The position numbers and the translations under genes were made by a program. Shown here one piece after another: positions 43,423 to 52,353 of a DNA stretch of 64,000 bases (position 1 is the first letter of the stretch; each line of letters starts with the position of its first letter). Under the pieces are notes generated by a model, which was not told the origin of the DNA, did not search any database, and saw only the letters and a list, made by a program, of their open reading frames with translations. This DNA comes from Anaeromyxobacter sp. Fw109-5 (GTDB lineage Bacteria > Myxococcota > Myxococcia > Myxococcales > Anaeromyxobacteraceae), in the NCBI RefSeq assembly GCF_000017505.1, contig NC_009675.1, positions 4,158,501 to 4,222,500 of the forward strand, written 5' to 3'.

Positions 43423-43986
43423 GTGAAGATCTACACGAAGAGCGGCGATCGCGGAGAGACGGGCCTGTTCGGGGGGCCGCGGGTGCGGAAGAGCGACGCG
43501 CGGGTCGACGCCTACGGCGAGGTCGACGAGCTCAACGCCGCGCTCGGCGCGGCGCGGGCGATCGTCGAGGACCCGGAGCTCGACGGTCACCTCGCGCGCG
43601 CGCAGCACGAGCTCTTCTGCGTCGGCGCCGAGCTCGCGACGCCGCACGACGCGAAGGCCCGCTCCGCCATCCCCCCCATCGACGCCGGGTGGACGGCGCG
43701 GCTCGAGGCCGCCATCGACGCGTGGGACGCGGAGCTCCCGCCGCTGCGCCAGTTCGTCCTGCCCGGCGGCACGCGCACCGCCGCGGCGCTCCACCTCGCC
43801 CGCTGCGTGTGCCGCCGCGCCGAGCGGCGGGTGGTCGCGCTCGCCGCCGAGGTCGAGGTGGCGCCCGAGACGCTCGCCTACCTGAACCGCCTCTCCGACT
43901 TCCTCTTCGTCGCCGCGCGCCTCGCCAACCACCGCGCGCGCCGCGAGGAGATCGCCTGGGAGCCGCCGCGCGGGGACGCGCCGTGA
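43423..43986 (+). CDS. pduO: PduO-type corrinoid adenosyltransferase
   Basis: A 187-aa enzyme that transfers adenosyl from ATP to cob(I)alamin. 'KIYTKSGDRGETGLFGGPRVRKSDARVDAYGEVDELNAALG' spans the ATP-binding start, with 'FVLPGGTRTAAALHLARCVCRRAERRV' and 'YLNRLSDFLFVAAR' near the C-terminus. Start is GTG 43423, which gives the family's usual N-terminus. It links to the B12 uptake operon at 26.6-33.1 kb by function, though not by position. It overlaps the following SDR gene (GTGA). Confidence 0.93.
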   Translation: MKIYTKSGDRGETGLFGGPRVRKSDARVDAYGEVDELNAALGAARAIVEDPELDGHLARAQHELFCVGAELATPHDAKARSAIPPIDAGWTARLEAAIDAWDAELPPLRQFVLPGGTRTAAALHLARCVCRRAERRVVALAAEVEVAPETLAYLNRLSDFLFVAARLANHRARREEIAWEPPRGDAP

Positions 43987-44690
43987 GCGCCGCGCGAGGG
44001 CGCGTCGCGCTCGTCACCGGCGCCGGCGTGCGGGTGGGCCTCGCGATCGCCCGCGACCTCTCCCGCCACGGCTGGACCGTCGTCCCCCACTACCGCTCGC
44101 ACCCTCCGCGTGGCCTCCCCGGCGCGCTGCAGGCGGATCTGGCCGCGCCGGACGGGCCCGCCGCGCTCGCCGCCGCCTTCGCCCGGGACCACCGCCGCCT
44201 GGACCTGCTGGTGAACAGCGCCGCCGCGTTCGAGGCCCTGCCGCTCGAGGAGACCGACGCGGCCGCGTTCGACTCGCAGATGGACCTCAACGCGCGCGCG
44301 CCGCTCCTCCTGTCGCGCGCGCTCCTCCCCCTGCTCTCCCGCTCGCGGGGCGTCATCGTGAACGTCGCCGACGTGGGCGGCGGCCTGGTCCCGTGGCGGG
44401 GCTTCGCGGCCTACGCGGCGTCCAAGGCTGCGCTCGTCCGCCTGACCGAGTGCCTCGCGCTCGAGCTCGCCCCTCGCATCCGGGTGAACGCGGTGGCTCC
44501 CGGGACGGTCCTGTGGCCGGAGAGCTATCCGGCGAAGCGGCGCCGGGAGCTCGTCGCTCGCATCCCGCTCGGGCGGGCCGGGACGCCGGACGACGTCGCG
44601 GCGGCCGTTCGCTTCCTGGCGGATGCTCCTTTCGTGACGGGCGCGGTCATCCCCGTCGATGGCGGCCGGCACCTCTCCGGCCGCGCTTGA
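43983..44690 (+). CDS. SDR-family oxidoreductase (pteridine-reductase-like)
   Basis: A 235-aa short-chain dehydrogenase: cofactor motif 'TGAGVRVGLAIA' (TGxxxRxG, as in pteridine reductases, rather than TGxxxGIG), 'NSAA', catalytic 'YAASK' (YxxxK) and 'VAPGTVLWPE'. The TGxxxRxG form favours NADPH and pterin-type substrates (FolM/PTR1), but the substrate is inferred. GTG 43983 overlaps the adenosyltransferase stop. Confidence 0.85.
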   Translation: MSAARGRVALVTGAGVRVGLAIARDLSRHGWTVVPHYRSHPPRGLPGALQADLAAPDGPAALAAAFARDHRRLDLLVNSAAAFEALPLEETDAAAFDSQMDLNARAPLLLSRALLPLLSRSRGVIVNVADVGGGLVPWRGFAAYAASKAALVRLTECLALELAPRIRVNAVAPGTVLWPESYPAKRRRELVARIPLGRAGTPDDVAAAVRFLADAPFVTGAVIPVDGGRHLSGRA

Positions 44691-44733
44691 GCCGGCCTGC
44701 CCGGGTGGCTCCGTGAAGCGGCGGCACGTCGGA

Positions 44734-44762
44734 TTGAAGCCGCCCAACCCCGCTGTTACACT
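44734..44762 (+). promoter_or_regulatory. Sigma-70-type promoter for the ErpA/IscA gene
   Basis: TTGAAG (44734-44739), a 17-nt spacer and TACACT (44757-44762) give a strong promoter, with a start near 44769 and a ~50-nt leader. Confidence 0.6.
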
Positions 44763-44819
44763 TCCTTGCGTCACATCAAGCGGCCGGGCGACCAGCCCCG
44801 CCACGGAGATTTCGAACAC

Positions 44820-45203
44820 ATGGATGCCACGACCTTGAGCCCCGTAGCCCCCTCCCCGACGGACCTGGGCGTCGACGCCCCCGTCCGCCTCACCGCGAAG
44901 GCGGTCGAGATGGTGAAGGACGCGATGGAACGTGAGGGTCTCAGCGAGTACGGCATCCGCGTCGGCGTCATGGGCGGCGGCTGCGCGGGTTTCCAGTACT
45001 CCATGGACTTCGAGAAGGATCCCCGCGAGGGCGACGTCTCGTTCGAGCAGGAGGGCGTCAAGCTGTTCATCGACCCGATGAGCTCGATGTACCTCCAGGG
45101 CGTGACGATCGACTACGTGGTCGGCCTGCAGGGCGCCGGGTTCAAGTTCAACAACCCGAACGCGCGCACGACCTGCGGCTGCGGGTCGTCCTTCTCCTAC
45201 TGA
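44820..45203 (+). CDS. erpA: ErpA/IscA-type iron-sulfur cluster carrier
   Basis: A 127-aa A-type carrier with the three cluster Cys: one in 'GGCAGFQY' and two in 'CGCGSSFSY' at the C-terminus. 'VRLTAKAVEMVKDAM' opens the domain. An N-terminal extension of ~20 residues precedes the fold. ATG 44820 is chosen because GGAG sits 11 nt upstream; an in-frame start at 44766 would lie at the promoter's start point. ErpA, IscA and HesB cannot be separated on sequence alone. It would supply Fe-S enzymes such as BioB and NarGH. Confidence 0.88.
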   Translation: MDATTLSPVAPSPTDLGVDAPVRLTAKAVEMVKDAMEREGLSEYGIRVGVMGGGCAGFQYSMDFEKDPREGDVSFEQEGVKLFIDPMSSMYLQGVTIDYVVGLQGAGFKFNNPNARTTCGCGSSFSY

Positions 45204-45243
45204 CCCGCTCGGCGCCGGCGACGGCGCGCCTGCCGGACAGCCC

Positions 45244-45272
45244 AGGGCCGAGGGATCGCGTCCCTCGGCCCT
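45244..45272 (+). terminator. Strong hairpin after the ErpA/IscA gene
   Basis: AGGGCCGAGGGA (45244-45255) pairs with TCCCTCGGCCCT (45261-45272), 12 bp perfect with loop TCGCG, followed by TCGCTTCG. The stem is strong but the U-tract is poor. Confidence 0.7.
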
Positions 45273-45315
45273 TCGCTTCGGCGGACCGCCACGCGCGGTG
45301 GCGGGAGGTCCAGCC

Positions 45316-45969
45316 ATGCTGGTAGTCCGCAACGCCGTCGTCGGCCCCTTCGCCGCGAACGCCTACGTCGCCGCCTGCGATCGCACGGGCGAGGCGCTGC
45401 TCGTGGACCCTGGCGGCGAGACGGCGCGCGTCCTGGCCCTCGTCGAGCCCGGCTGGCGCGTCGTGCGGATCGTCTGCACGCACGGACACATCGATCACGT
45501 CGCCGGTGCCGCCGAGGCGAAGGAGGCCACCGGCGCGCCGGTGTCGCTGCACGCAGGCGACGCCGGCTGGCTGGAGGCGCTCCCGCGCCAGGCCGAGATG
45601 TTCGGCTTCGAGCCGGTGGTCGCGCCCGCCGTCGATCACCACCCGGGCGACGGCGAGAGCTTCCGCGTGGGCGCCTCCGAGGGGCGCGTGATCCACACGC
45701 CGGGCCACAGCCCGGGCTCCATCTGCCTGTTCTTCCCCCAGGAGCGGCTGCTCTTCAGCGGCGACACGCTGTTCGCCGGCTCGGTGGGGCGGACCGATCT
45801 TCCGGGCGGCGACTTCGACGCGCTGCACGCGTCGATCACCGGCAAGCTGTTCCCGCTCGGCGACGACGTGCGCTTCCTCCCCGGGCACGGTCCGGCGGGC
45901 GTGGTCGGCGAGGAGCGGCTCTCGAACCCGTTCGTGGGCGAGAAGCCGCGGCGAGGGCGGTTTCTCTAG
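45316..45969 (+). CDS. MBL-fold metallo-hydrolase (glyoxalase II-like)
   Basis: A 217-aa protein with the zinc motif 'THGHIDHVAGA' (HxHxDH), 'HTPGHSPGSI', 'LFSGDTLF' and 'FLPGHGP', typical of hydroxyacylglutathione hydrolase-like and related MBL proteins. ATG 45316 follows GGGAGG with 7-nt spacing. It could be a thioester hydrolase or glyoxalase II; no ETHE1-like persulfide motif was recognised. Confidence 0.85.
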   Translation: MLVVRNAVVGPFAANAYVAACDRTGEALLVDPGGETARVLALVEPGWRVVRIVCTHGHIDHVAGAAEAKEATGAPVSLHAGDAGWLEALPRQAEMFGFEPVVAPAVDHHPGDGESFRVGASEGRVIHTPGHSPGSICLFFPQERLLFSGDTLFAGSVGRTDLPGGDFDALHASITGKLFPLGDDVRFLPGHGPAGVVGEERLSNPFVGEKPRRGRFL

Positions 45970-46080
45970 GCCGAGGCGGAGGCTTCGGGCTCCAGGCTTC
46001 GACTTCGGGAGAAGCAAGTGCGAGCGATGCCCGGAGCGCTCCCCGTAGCCCCGTAGCCGGTCGCCCGTAGCCGGCCTCTC
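45970..46080. other. Convergent spacer with dispersed-repeat fragments
   Basis: This holds GGCTCCAGGCTTCG and repeated CCCGTAGCC/GTAGCCGG strings. Their complements occur at 3496-3525. No gene is supported. Confidence 0.4.
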
Positions 46081-46929
46081 CTACTCCATCGAGACGACGC
46101 CCAGGATGTTCTGGCCGGCGTCGACGTGCAGCACCTCGCCCGTCACGTTCCGCCCGAGCGGCGAGCAGAGGTAGAGCGCGGCGCTCGCGCAGTCCTCCTG
46201 ATCCACGTTCCGGCGGAGCGGCGTCTTCGCCGCGTTCTCGCCGAGCATGGTGCGCATCCCCTTGATGCCCGCGGCGGCCAGCGTCTTGATGGGCCCGGCG
46301 CTGATGGCGTTCACGCGGATCCCGTCCTGGCCCAGATCCTCGGCGAGGTAGCGCATGGAGGCCTCGAGCGCGGCCTTCGCGACCCCCATCACGTTGTAGT
46401 TCCGGACGACCTTCTCGGCGCCGTAGTAGGTGAGCGTCACGATGCTCGACCCGGCGGGCATCATCGGCCGGAACGCGCGCGCGAGGCCGATGAGGGAGTA
46501 GGCGGAGACGTCCATGGTGATGCGCCACGCGTCGCGCGTGGTCACCTCGGTGAAGCGGCCGTCGAGCGCGCCGCGCGGCGCGTAGCCGATCGAGTGGACG
46601 AGCACGTCCACGCGGTCCCAGACCTTGCGCAGCTCGGCCACCGAGCGGTCGATGTCCTCGTCCTTCGACACGTCGCAGTCGATGATCGCCTTCGCCCCGA
46701 TCCCCTCGGCGAGCGGGCGGACGCGCTTCTCCATCGCCTCGCCGGGGTAGGTGAAGGCGAGCTCGGCGCCCTCGCGCTGGAACGCCTGCGCGATGGCCCA
46801 CGCGATGGAGCGGTCGTTCGCGACGCCGGTCATGAGCACGCGCTTGCCGCGCATGAGCCCGCCGAGCGAGCTCGGGAGCTCCTCCGGCGCGGGGACGACG
46901 TCGAGATCCTTGGGGTCCATCTGGCTCAT
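46081..46929 (-). CDS. fabI: Enoyl-[acyl-carrier-protein] reductase (FabI type)
   Basis: A 282-aa SDR-fold enzyme finishing each fatty-acid elongation round. It has 'LMTGVANDRSIAWAIAQAF' (FabI cofactor motif), 'IDCDVSKDED', 'HSIGYAPRGALDG' and the catalytic 'YNVMGVAKAALEASMRYLA' (Y-x6-K). The N-terminus is ~20 residues longer than E. coli FabI; a start at MDPK is possible. The TPR gene ends 4 nt upstream on the same strand. Confidence 0.94.
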   Translation of the reverse strand: MSQMDPKDLDVVPAPEELPSSLGGLMRGKRVLMTGVANDRSIAWAIAQAFQREGAELAFTYPGEAMEKRVRPLAEGIGAKAIIDCDVSKDEDIDRSVAELRKVWDRVDVLVHSIGYAPRGALDGRFTEVTTRDAWRITMDVSAYSLIGLARAFRPMMPAGSSIVTLTYYGAEKVVRNYNVMGVAKAALEASMRYLAEDLGQDGIRVNAISAGPIKTLAAAGIKGMRTMLGENAAKTPLRRNVDQEDCASAALYLCSPLGRNVTGEVLHVDAGQNILGVVSME

Positions 46930-46933
46930 CTCT

Positions 46934-47263
46934 TCACGCTCCTCGCGCGCGGACGGCGTCGAGCGCCTGCGAGAGCTCGCTCCGCGCGTGCATGTCGTTC
47001 GTGCGGGTCGCCGCCGCGATCCCGTCCTCGTACGCCCGGGCCGCCTCGCCGTCGCGGCCGGCCGTCTCGAGCGCCTGGCCCAGCATGAGGTAGCTCGGGA
47101 CGTAGTCCGGCTTGCGCCGGACCGTCTCGCGGAACTCGGCGATCGCCTCGTCCGCGCGGCCGGCGGTGCGCAGCGCCATCGCGAGCGAGTAGCGCGCGAA
47201 GGCGTCGTCCGGGCTCTTCGCCACGAACGCGCGGAAGGCCTCGATGCGCTGCTCCGGCTTCAT
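46934..47263 (-). CDS. Small tetratricopeptide-repeat protein
   Basis: A 109-aa protein with about three TPR units ('DDAFARYSLAMALRTAGRADEAIAEFRETV', 'PDYVPSYLMLGQALETAGRDGEAARAYEDGI'). There is no signal peptide or membrane segment. It lies upstream of fabI with 4 bp between and diverges from mobA. Probably a protein-interaction module; the partner is unknown. Confidence 0.78.
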   Translation of the reverse strand: MKPEQRIEAFRAFVAKSPDDAFARYSLAMALRTAGRADEAIAEFRETVRRKPDYVPSYLMLGQALETAGRDGEAARAYEDGIAAATRTNDMHARSELSQALDAVRARGA

Positions 47264-47350
47264 AGGGGCGTAGGGTTGTACCCGAATCGACCGCTCGACT
47301 CCAGCCTCGCCGCCGCCCGGGCCGGCGCTCCGCTGTTATGCTCCCCCGCC

Positions 47351-47962
47351 GTGACGGCGGCACGCATCTCCGACTGCACGGGAGCGCTCGTCGCGGGGGG
47401 GCGAGCGACGCGCCTGGGAGGCCGGCCGAAGGGGCTCCTGCTCGTCGGCGGCGAACCCATCGCGGCGCGCTCCCTCCGGCTGTTCGGCGACCTCTTCGAG
47501 GGCGGGGCCCTCGTCGTCGCGAACGACCCCGCGCCCTACGCGCCGCTCGGCGCGCCCGTGGTGCCGGACCTCGTCGCCGGAAAGGGCGCGCCCGGCGGCG
47601 TCCACGCGGCGCTCTCGGCGGCGCGCACGCAGTGGGTGTTCACCGCCGGCTGCGACATGCCCTTCGTGTCCGCGCCTGGCATCGCGCTCCTCGCCGCGCG
47701 GCGCGCCGGCGTGGAGGCGGTGCTCGTGCGCTGGCGCGGGCGGCTCGAGCCGCTGCACGCGCTCTGGTCGCGCGCGTGCCTGCCGCTCCTGTCGCGCCTC
47801 CTCGCCGAGGGCGATCCGTCGCTCCAGCACCTCGCGCGCTCCGTCCACTCCGCCGTCGTCGAGGAGCCGGAGTGGCGCACGATCGATCCCGACGGCCGGG
47901 CGTTCGCGAACGCGAACACGCCCGAGGATCTCGTGCGCCTCGGGCTCGTCCTGCCCTCCTGA
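47351..47962 (+). CDS. mobA: Molybdenum cofactor guanylyltransferase
   Basis: A 203-aa enzyme adding GMP to molybdopterin to give the bis-MGD cofactor used by NarG. 'ALVAGGRATRLGGRPKGLLLVGGEP' is the nucleotide-binding start (LAGGxSxRxGxxK variant), 'TAGCDMPFVS' the metal site, and 'FANANTPEDL' the C-terminal motif. Start is GTG 47351. It lies directly upstream of the nitrate reductase locus, matching its cofactor need. Confidence 0.92.
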   Translation: MTAARISDCTGALVAGGRATRLGGRPKGLLLVGGEPIAARSLRLFGDLFEGGALVVANDPAPYAPLGAPVVPDLVAGKGAPGGVHAALSAARTQWVFTAGCDMPFVSAPGIALLAARRAGVEAVLVRWRGRLEPLHALWSRACLPLLSRLLAEGDPSLQHLARSVHSAVVEEPEWRTIDPDGRAFANANTPEDLVRLGLVLPS

Positions 47963-48108
47963 GGCGAGCGCGCCGAGCGGAGCGCGAGGACCGCGGCCAT
48001 CGCCGTGGCGGGACGGCGGCGTGGCCGAGCGACCCGCGCAAAGCATGCGGATGCAGGGATCCGAATCACCGTCATCACGGTGCAGCCGCTTCGGTTGCGC
48101 AATTTGAC

Positions 48109-48122
48109 TTGACGGCGATCAA
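48109..48122. promoter_or_regulatory. FNR/CRP-type operator upstream of nitrate reductase operon
   Basis: TTGACGGCGATCAA matches the FNR/Dnr consensus TTGAT-N4-ATCAA at 9 of 10 defined positions. It sits in an AT-rich patch 102-115 nt before the cytochrome c start. This fits anaerobic activation, but no FNR gene is in the window. Confidence 0.7.
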
Positions 48123-48223
48123 ATTAGGCCCCGAATGGCCACCGATCCAAGCACTTTCGGCGATCGCAATTTCTGCGTTAACGAGCAGTGAGCAGGACCC
48201 ACCTGCACCGGAGGATTCACCCG

Positions 48224-48742
48224 ATGCGCCACTTCGTCAGCCTTTGCGGCGCGCTCGCCCTCGCCGCCGCGCTCGTGCCTCCTCCGGCCGGCGCCGCCGC
48301 GGACGCACGAGAGGGCGAGGCGCTGTACGTCGGCGCGAGGCCCCTGCAGAACGGCGGGGCCCCGTGCCTCGGCTGCCACGGGCTCGCGGGCCACGGCCTC
48401 GCCTGGAGCGCCAGCTTCGGCCCCGACCTCTCGGCCGCCGCGCAGACCTACGACGCGGACACGCTCGCGACCGTGCTCGAGGACGTCCCCTTCCCGAGCA
48501 TGGAGCCCATCTACCGCGGCCACGCCATCACCGCCGGCGAGCGGGCCGACCTGGCCGCGTTCCTCCTGGAGTCGCACGCGGCGCCTCCGGCGCAGTCGGC
48601 GACGCTCGGGCGGCTCCTGCTCGAGGCCGGCCTCGGCGTCGCGGCGATCCTCGCCCTCCTCGTCCTCTCGTTCCGCCGCCGCATGCCGCCCGTCTCCGCC
48701 GCGCTCGCGCGCGCGCGCCGGTCGGCGGGAGGTGCCCGATGA
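48224..48742 (+). CDS. Membrane-anchored c-type cytochrome of the nitrate reductase operon
   Basis: A 172-aa protein with signal peptide (~1-25), one heme site C48-x2-C51-H52 (CLGCH), a probable axial Met in 'PFPSMEP' and a C-terminal membrane helix (~133-152). ATG 48224 follows GGAGG with 9-nt spacing, better than a GTG at 48188. It overlaps narG (ATGA). A dedicated cytochrome c beside narGHJI is unusual in E. coli-type systems and may connect to quinol oxidation or to another donor. Confidence 0.88.
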   Translation: MRHFVSLCGALALAAALVPPPAGAAADAREGEALYVGARPLQNGGAPCLGCHGLAGHGLAWSASFGPDLSAAAQTYDADTLATVLEDVPFPSMEPIYRGHAITAGERADLAAFLLESHAAPPAQSATLGRLLLEAGLGVAAILALLVLSFRRRMPPVSAALARARRSAGGAR

Positions 48743-51700
48743 GCTTCCTGCGCGACGTCCTCGATCCCGCCTCGCGGCGCTGGGAGCGCCTCTGGCGCGA
48801 CCGGCACCAGCACGACCGCAGCGTGCGCTCCACCCACGGCGTGAACTGCACGGGGAGCTGCTCCTGGAACGTCCACGTGAAGGAGGGCATCGTCGCCTGG
48901 GAGACGCAGGCGACCGACTACCCCGCGCTGGAGGGCGTGCCGCCCTACGAGCCGCGCGGCTGCCAGCGCGGCGCCTGCTACTCGACGTACCTCTACTCTC
49001 CGCTCCGCGTGAAGACGCCGTACGTGCGCGGCGCGCTCCTCGACGCGTGGCGCGCCGCGCGGGCCGCGGAGCGGGACCCGGTGCTGGCCTGGGGCGCGCT
49101 CATGGGCGATCCCGCCCGCCGCGCCGCGCTCCAGGCCGCCCGCGGCAAGGGCGGGTTCCGCCGCGCCACGTGGCAGGAGGCGCTCGACATCGTCGCGGCG
49201 TCCATCGTCCACACCGTGAAGCGCTGGGGGCCCGACCGCGTGACCGGCTTCTCGCCCATCCCGGCGATGTCGATGCTCTCGTTCGCGGGCGGCTCGCGCT
49301 TCCTCCAGCTCCTCGGCGGGGTGAACCTCTCCTTCTACGACTGGTACTGCGATCTGCCGAACGCCTCGCCGGAGGTGTTCGGCGAGCAGACCGACGTGGC
49401 GGAGAGCGCGGACTGGTTCAACAGCCGCTACGTGCTGGTGCTGGGCTCGAACCTCGCCGTGACGCGCACGCCCGACGCGCACTTCCTCGCCGAGGCGCGC
49501 CACGACGGCGCGAAGGTCGTCGTCCTCTCCCCCGACTTCAACCCCACCTGCCGCCAGTCGGACTGGTGGATCCCCGCCCACGCGGGGCAGGACGGCGCGC
49601 TGCTCTGCGCGGTGAACCACGTCCTCCTCTCCGAGGTCCACGCGCAGCGGGAGGTGCCCGCCTTCCGGGAGTTCCTGACCCGCTACACCGACGCGCCGTT
49701 CCTCGTCGCGCTCGACGTGAAGGACGGGGTCGCCGCGCCCGGGCGGATGCTGCGCGCGGGCGCGCTCGAGCGCTACCGCGGCGAGGAGCACGGCGACTTC
49801 AAGTTCCTCGTCTGGGATCGCGCCGCCGACGCGCCGCGCATGCCGCAGGGGAGCCTCGGCTTCCGCTGGCAGGCGAGGAAGGGGCAGTGGAACCTGAAGC
49901 TCGAGGACGGGCTGGACGGCGCGCCGATCGACCCGGCCCTCTCCTTCCTCGAGCGGCACGACGCGGTCGTCCAGCTCGAGGTCGCCGACTTCGGCTCGGA
50001 CCGGGTGTGGCGCCGCGGGGTGCCGGTGCGGTTCGTCGAGACCGACGCGGGCCGCGTGGCCGTCGCGACCGTGCAGGACCTCCTCTTCGCCCAGCACGGC
50101 GTCGGCCGCGGCCTCGCGGGCGAGTACCCGGCGAGCTACGACGATCCCGCCGCGCCGTTCACGCCCGCCTGGCAGGAGCAGTACACCGGCGTGGACCGCG
50201 CCCAGGTCGTCCGGCTCGCGCGGGAGTGGGCCGACACCGCGGAGCGCACCGGCGGGCGCTGCTCCGTCATCATCGGCGCCGGCGTGAACCACTGGTACCA
50301 CGCCGACCTCGCCTACCGCGCCGCCCTCACCACCCTCATGCTGTGCGGCTGCGTCGGCAAGAACGGCGCGGGGCTCAACCACTACGTGGGCCAGGAGAAG
50401 CTCGCCCCGGTGGCGCCGTGGGCCAGCCTGGCGGGCGCGCTCGACTGGGCGAAGCCGCCGCGCTTCCAGAACGCGCCGTCGTTCCACTACGTCCACTCCG
50501 ACCAGTGGCGCTACGAGCGCGCCGAGCGCGAGGGCCGCCTCGACCCCGCCTCGCGCGGCGATCGCGCGCACGCGATGGACCACCAGATCCGGGCGGTGCG
50601 CAGGGGCTGGCTGCCCTTCTACCCGCAGTTCGACCGGAGCTCCCTCGAGGTCGCCCGCGAGGCGGCCGAGGCGGGCGCCTCCGAGCCGAAGGCCATGGTC
50701 GCGCACGTCGCGCGCGCGCTGGAGCAGCGGCGGCTGCGGCTCGCGGTGGAGGACCCGGACGCGCCCGAGGCCTGGCCGCGAGTGCTCATCGCGTGGCGGG
50801 GCAACGCGCTCTCCTCGAGCGCGAAGGGGCACGAGTACTTCCTGCGCCACTACCTCGGCGTGAAGGATCTCTCCATCGCCGGCGAGTCGCCGCAGGGCGC
50901 GCTGGACGCGGTGCAGCGGCCGGCGCCGGAGGGCAAGCTCGACCTCGTCGTGGCGCTCGACTTCCGCATGACCACCACCGGGCTCCTCGCCGACGTGGTC
51001 CTCCCGGCCGCGACCTCCTACGAGAAGGACGACCTCTCCTCCACCGACCTCCACTCCTTCGTCCACCCCATGCAGGCCGCCGTCCCCCCCTGCTGGGAGG
51101 CGAAGAGCGACTTCGACGCCTTCGCCGCGCTCGCCGACGCGGTGACCGCGCTCGCGAAGGTCCACCTCCCCTCCCCGCTGCTCGACGTGGTGGCGACGGC
51201 GATCGCGCACGACACGCCGGGCGAGATGGGCGATCCGCAGGCGCCCGACTGGGCCGACGGCGCTGCGCCGCTCGTGCCCGGGAAGAACGCCCCCAACCTG
51301 TCGGTGGTCGCGCGGGACTACGCGCACCTGGCGGATCGCTTCCGCGCCCTCGGGCCGCTCGTCCGCGAGCAGGGCGTCGCCGCGCACGGCCTCTCCGTCC
51401 CGGTCGCGGACCTGTACGACGAGCTCCTGCGCGAGCGTCCCACCGTCTCCTTCGGCGGCCGGACCTATCCGTCGGTCGCGACCGCGCGCGACGCGGCGAA
51501 CGTCGTGCTGCACCTCGCGCCGGAGACGAACGGCGAGGTGGCCTGGCGCGCGTTCCACGAGGAGGAGAAGAAGGTCGGCGTCCCCCTCGCGGACCTCGCC
51601 GAGGGGACGCGCGGGGTGCGCACCACGTTCGAGGACCTCGCCGCCCAGCCGCGCCGCGTGCTCACCACCCCGTTCTGGACCGGGATCGTGAACGACGGCC

Positions 51701-52344
51701 GGCCGTACACCGCCTACGCGCTGAACGTGGAGCGGCTCGTCCCGTGGCGCACGCTCACCGGCCGCGCGCACCTCTACCTCGATCACCCCGGCTTCCTCGC
51801 CGCGGGGGAGGGGCTCCCCACCTACAAGCCCAAGCTCGACCCCGCCCTGCTGCAGGACCTCGACGCGACGCAGGCGGAGGGACCGGTGCTGAAGGTGAAC
51901 TTCATCACCCCGCACGGCAAGTGGAGCATCCACTCGACCTACGGCGACACGGTCCGGATGCTCACCCTCTCGCGCGGCCTCCACCCGCTCTGGCTGAACG
52001 ACCGCGACGCCGCCGAGACCGGCATCCGCGACGGCGACTGGGTGGAGGTGGTGAACGACCACGGCGCGGTGGTCACGAAGGCGGTGGTGAGCGCCCGCGT
52101 GCCGCGCGGCATCGCCATGCAGTACCACGCGCCGGAGCGCACCGTGGGGACCCCGCGGACGCCCTCGCGCGGCGGGCGCCGCGCCGGCGTGCACAACTCG
52201 CTCATGCGCATCCGGCTGAAGCCGACGCTCATGCTCGGCGCCTACGGCCAGATCTCGTACGGCTTCAACTACTGGGGTCCCACCGGGACGAACCGCGACG
52301 CGTACGCGCTCGTGCGCAGGCTCGAGCGCGCGCCGGAGTACTAG
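48739..52344 (+). CDS. narG: Respiratory nitrate reductase alpha subunit
   Basis: A 1201-aa Mo-bisMGD catalytic subunit of the membrane-bound, cytoplasm-facing NarGHI. The FS0 [4Fe-4S] ligands H33, C37, C41 and C75 are present ('HGVNCTGSC', 'GCQRG'), and the Mo ligand Asp is D205 in 'YCDLP'. 'GEQTDVAESADWFNSRYVLVLGSNLAVTRTPDAHF' and 'LMLCGCVGKNGAGLNHYVGQEK' match NarG. Length is close to the E. coli protein (1247). It overlaps the cytochrome gene by 4 nt, and narH follows after 9 bp. Confidence 0.97.
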   Translation: MSFLRDVLDPASRRWERLWRDRHQHDRSVRSTHGVNCTGSCSWNVHVKEGIVAWETQATDYPALEGVPPYEPRGCQRGACYSTYLYSPLRVKTPYVRGALLDAWRAARAAERDPVLAWGALMGDPARRAALQAARGKGGFRRATWQEALDIVAASIVHTVKRWGPDRVTGFSPIPAMSMLSFAGGSRFLQLLGGVNLSFYDWYCDLPNASPEVFGEQTDVAESADWFNSRYVLVLGSNLAVTRTPDAHFLAEARHDGAKVVVLSPDFNPTCRQSDWWIPAHAGQDGALLCAVNHVLLSEVHAQREVPAFREFLTRYTDAPFLVALDVKDGVAAPGRMLRAGALERYRGEEHGDFKFLVWDRAADAPRMPQGSLGFRWQARKGQWNLKLEDGLDGAPIDPALSFLERHDAVVQLEVADFGSDRVWRRGVPVRFVETDAGRVAVATVQDLLFAQHGVGRGLAGEYPASYDDPAAPFTPAWQEQYTGVDRAQVVRLAREWADTAERTGGRCSVIIGAGVNHWYHADLAYRAALTTLMLCGCVGKNGAGLNHYVGQEKLAPVAPWASLAGALDWAKPPRFQNAPSFHYVHSDQWRYERAEREGRLDPASRGDRAHAMDHQIRAVRRGWLPFYPQFDRSSLEVAREAAEAGASEPKAMVAHVARALEQRRLRLAVEDPDAPEAWPRVLIAWRGNALSSSAKGHEYFLRHYLGVKDLSIAGESPQGALDAVQRPAPEGKLDLVVALDFRMTTTGLLADVVLPAATSYEKDDLSSTDLHSFVHPMQAAVPPCWEAKSDFDAFAALADAVTALAKVHLPSPLLDVVATAIAHDTPGEMGDPQAPDWADGAAPLVPGKNAPNLSVVARDYAHLADRFRALGPLVREQGVAAHGLSVPVADLYDELLRERPTVSFGGRTYPSVATARDAANVVLHLAPETNGEVAWRAFHEEEKKVGVPLADLAEGTRGVRTTFEDLAAQPRRVLTTPFWTGIVNDGRPYTAYALNVERLVPWRTLTGRAHLYLDHPGFLAAGEGLPTYKPKLDPALLQDLDATQAEGPVLKVNFITPHGKWSIHSTYGDTVRMLTLSRGLHPLWLNDRDAAETGIRDGDWVEVVNDHGAVVTKAVVSARVPRGIAMQYHAPERTVGTPRTPSRGGRRAGVHNSLMRIRLKPTLMLGAYGQISYGFNYWGPTGTNRDAYALVRRLERAPEY

Positions 52345-52353
52345 GAGACCACC

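Noticed and set aside
48067-48082. CACCGT/ACGGTG inverted repeat upstream of the nar operon
   Set aside because: A short 6-bp stem expected by chance in GC-rich DNA; the FNR-like box downstream is the better supported site.
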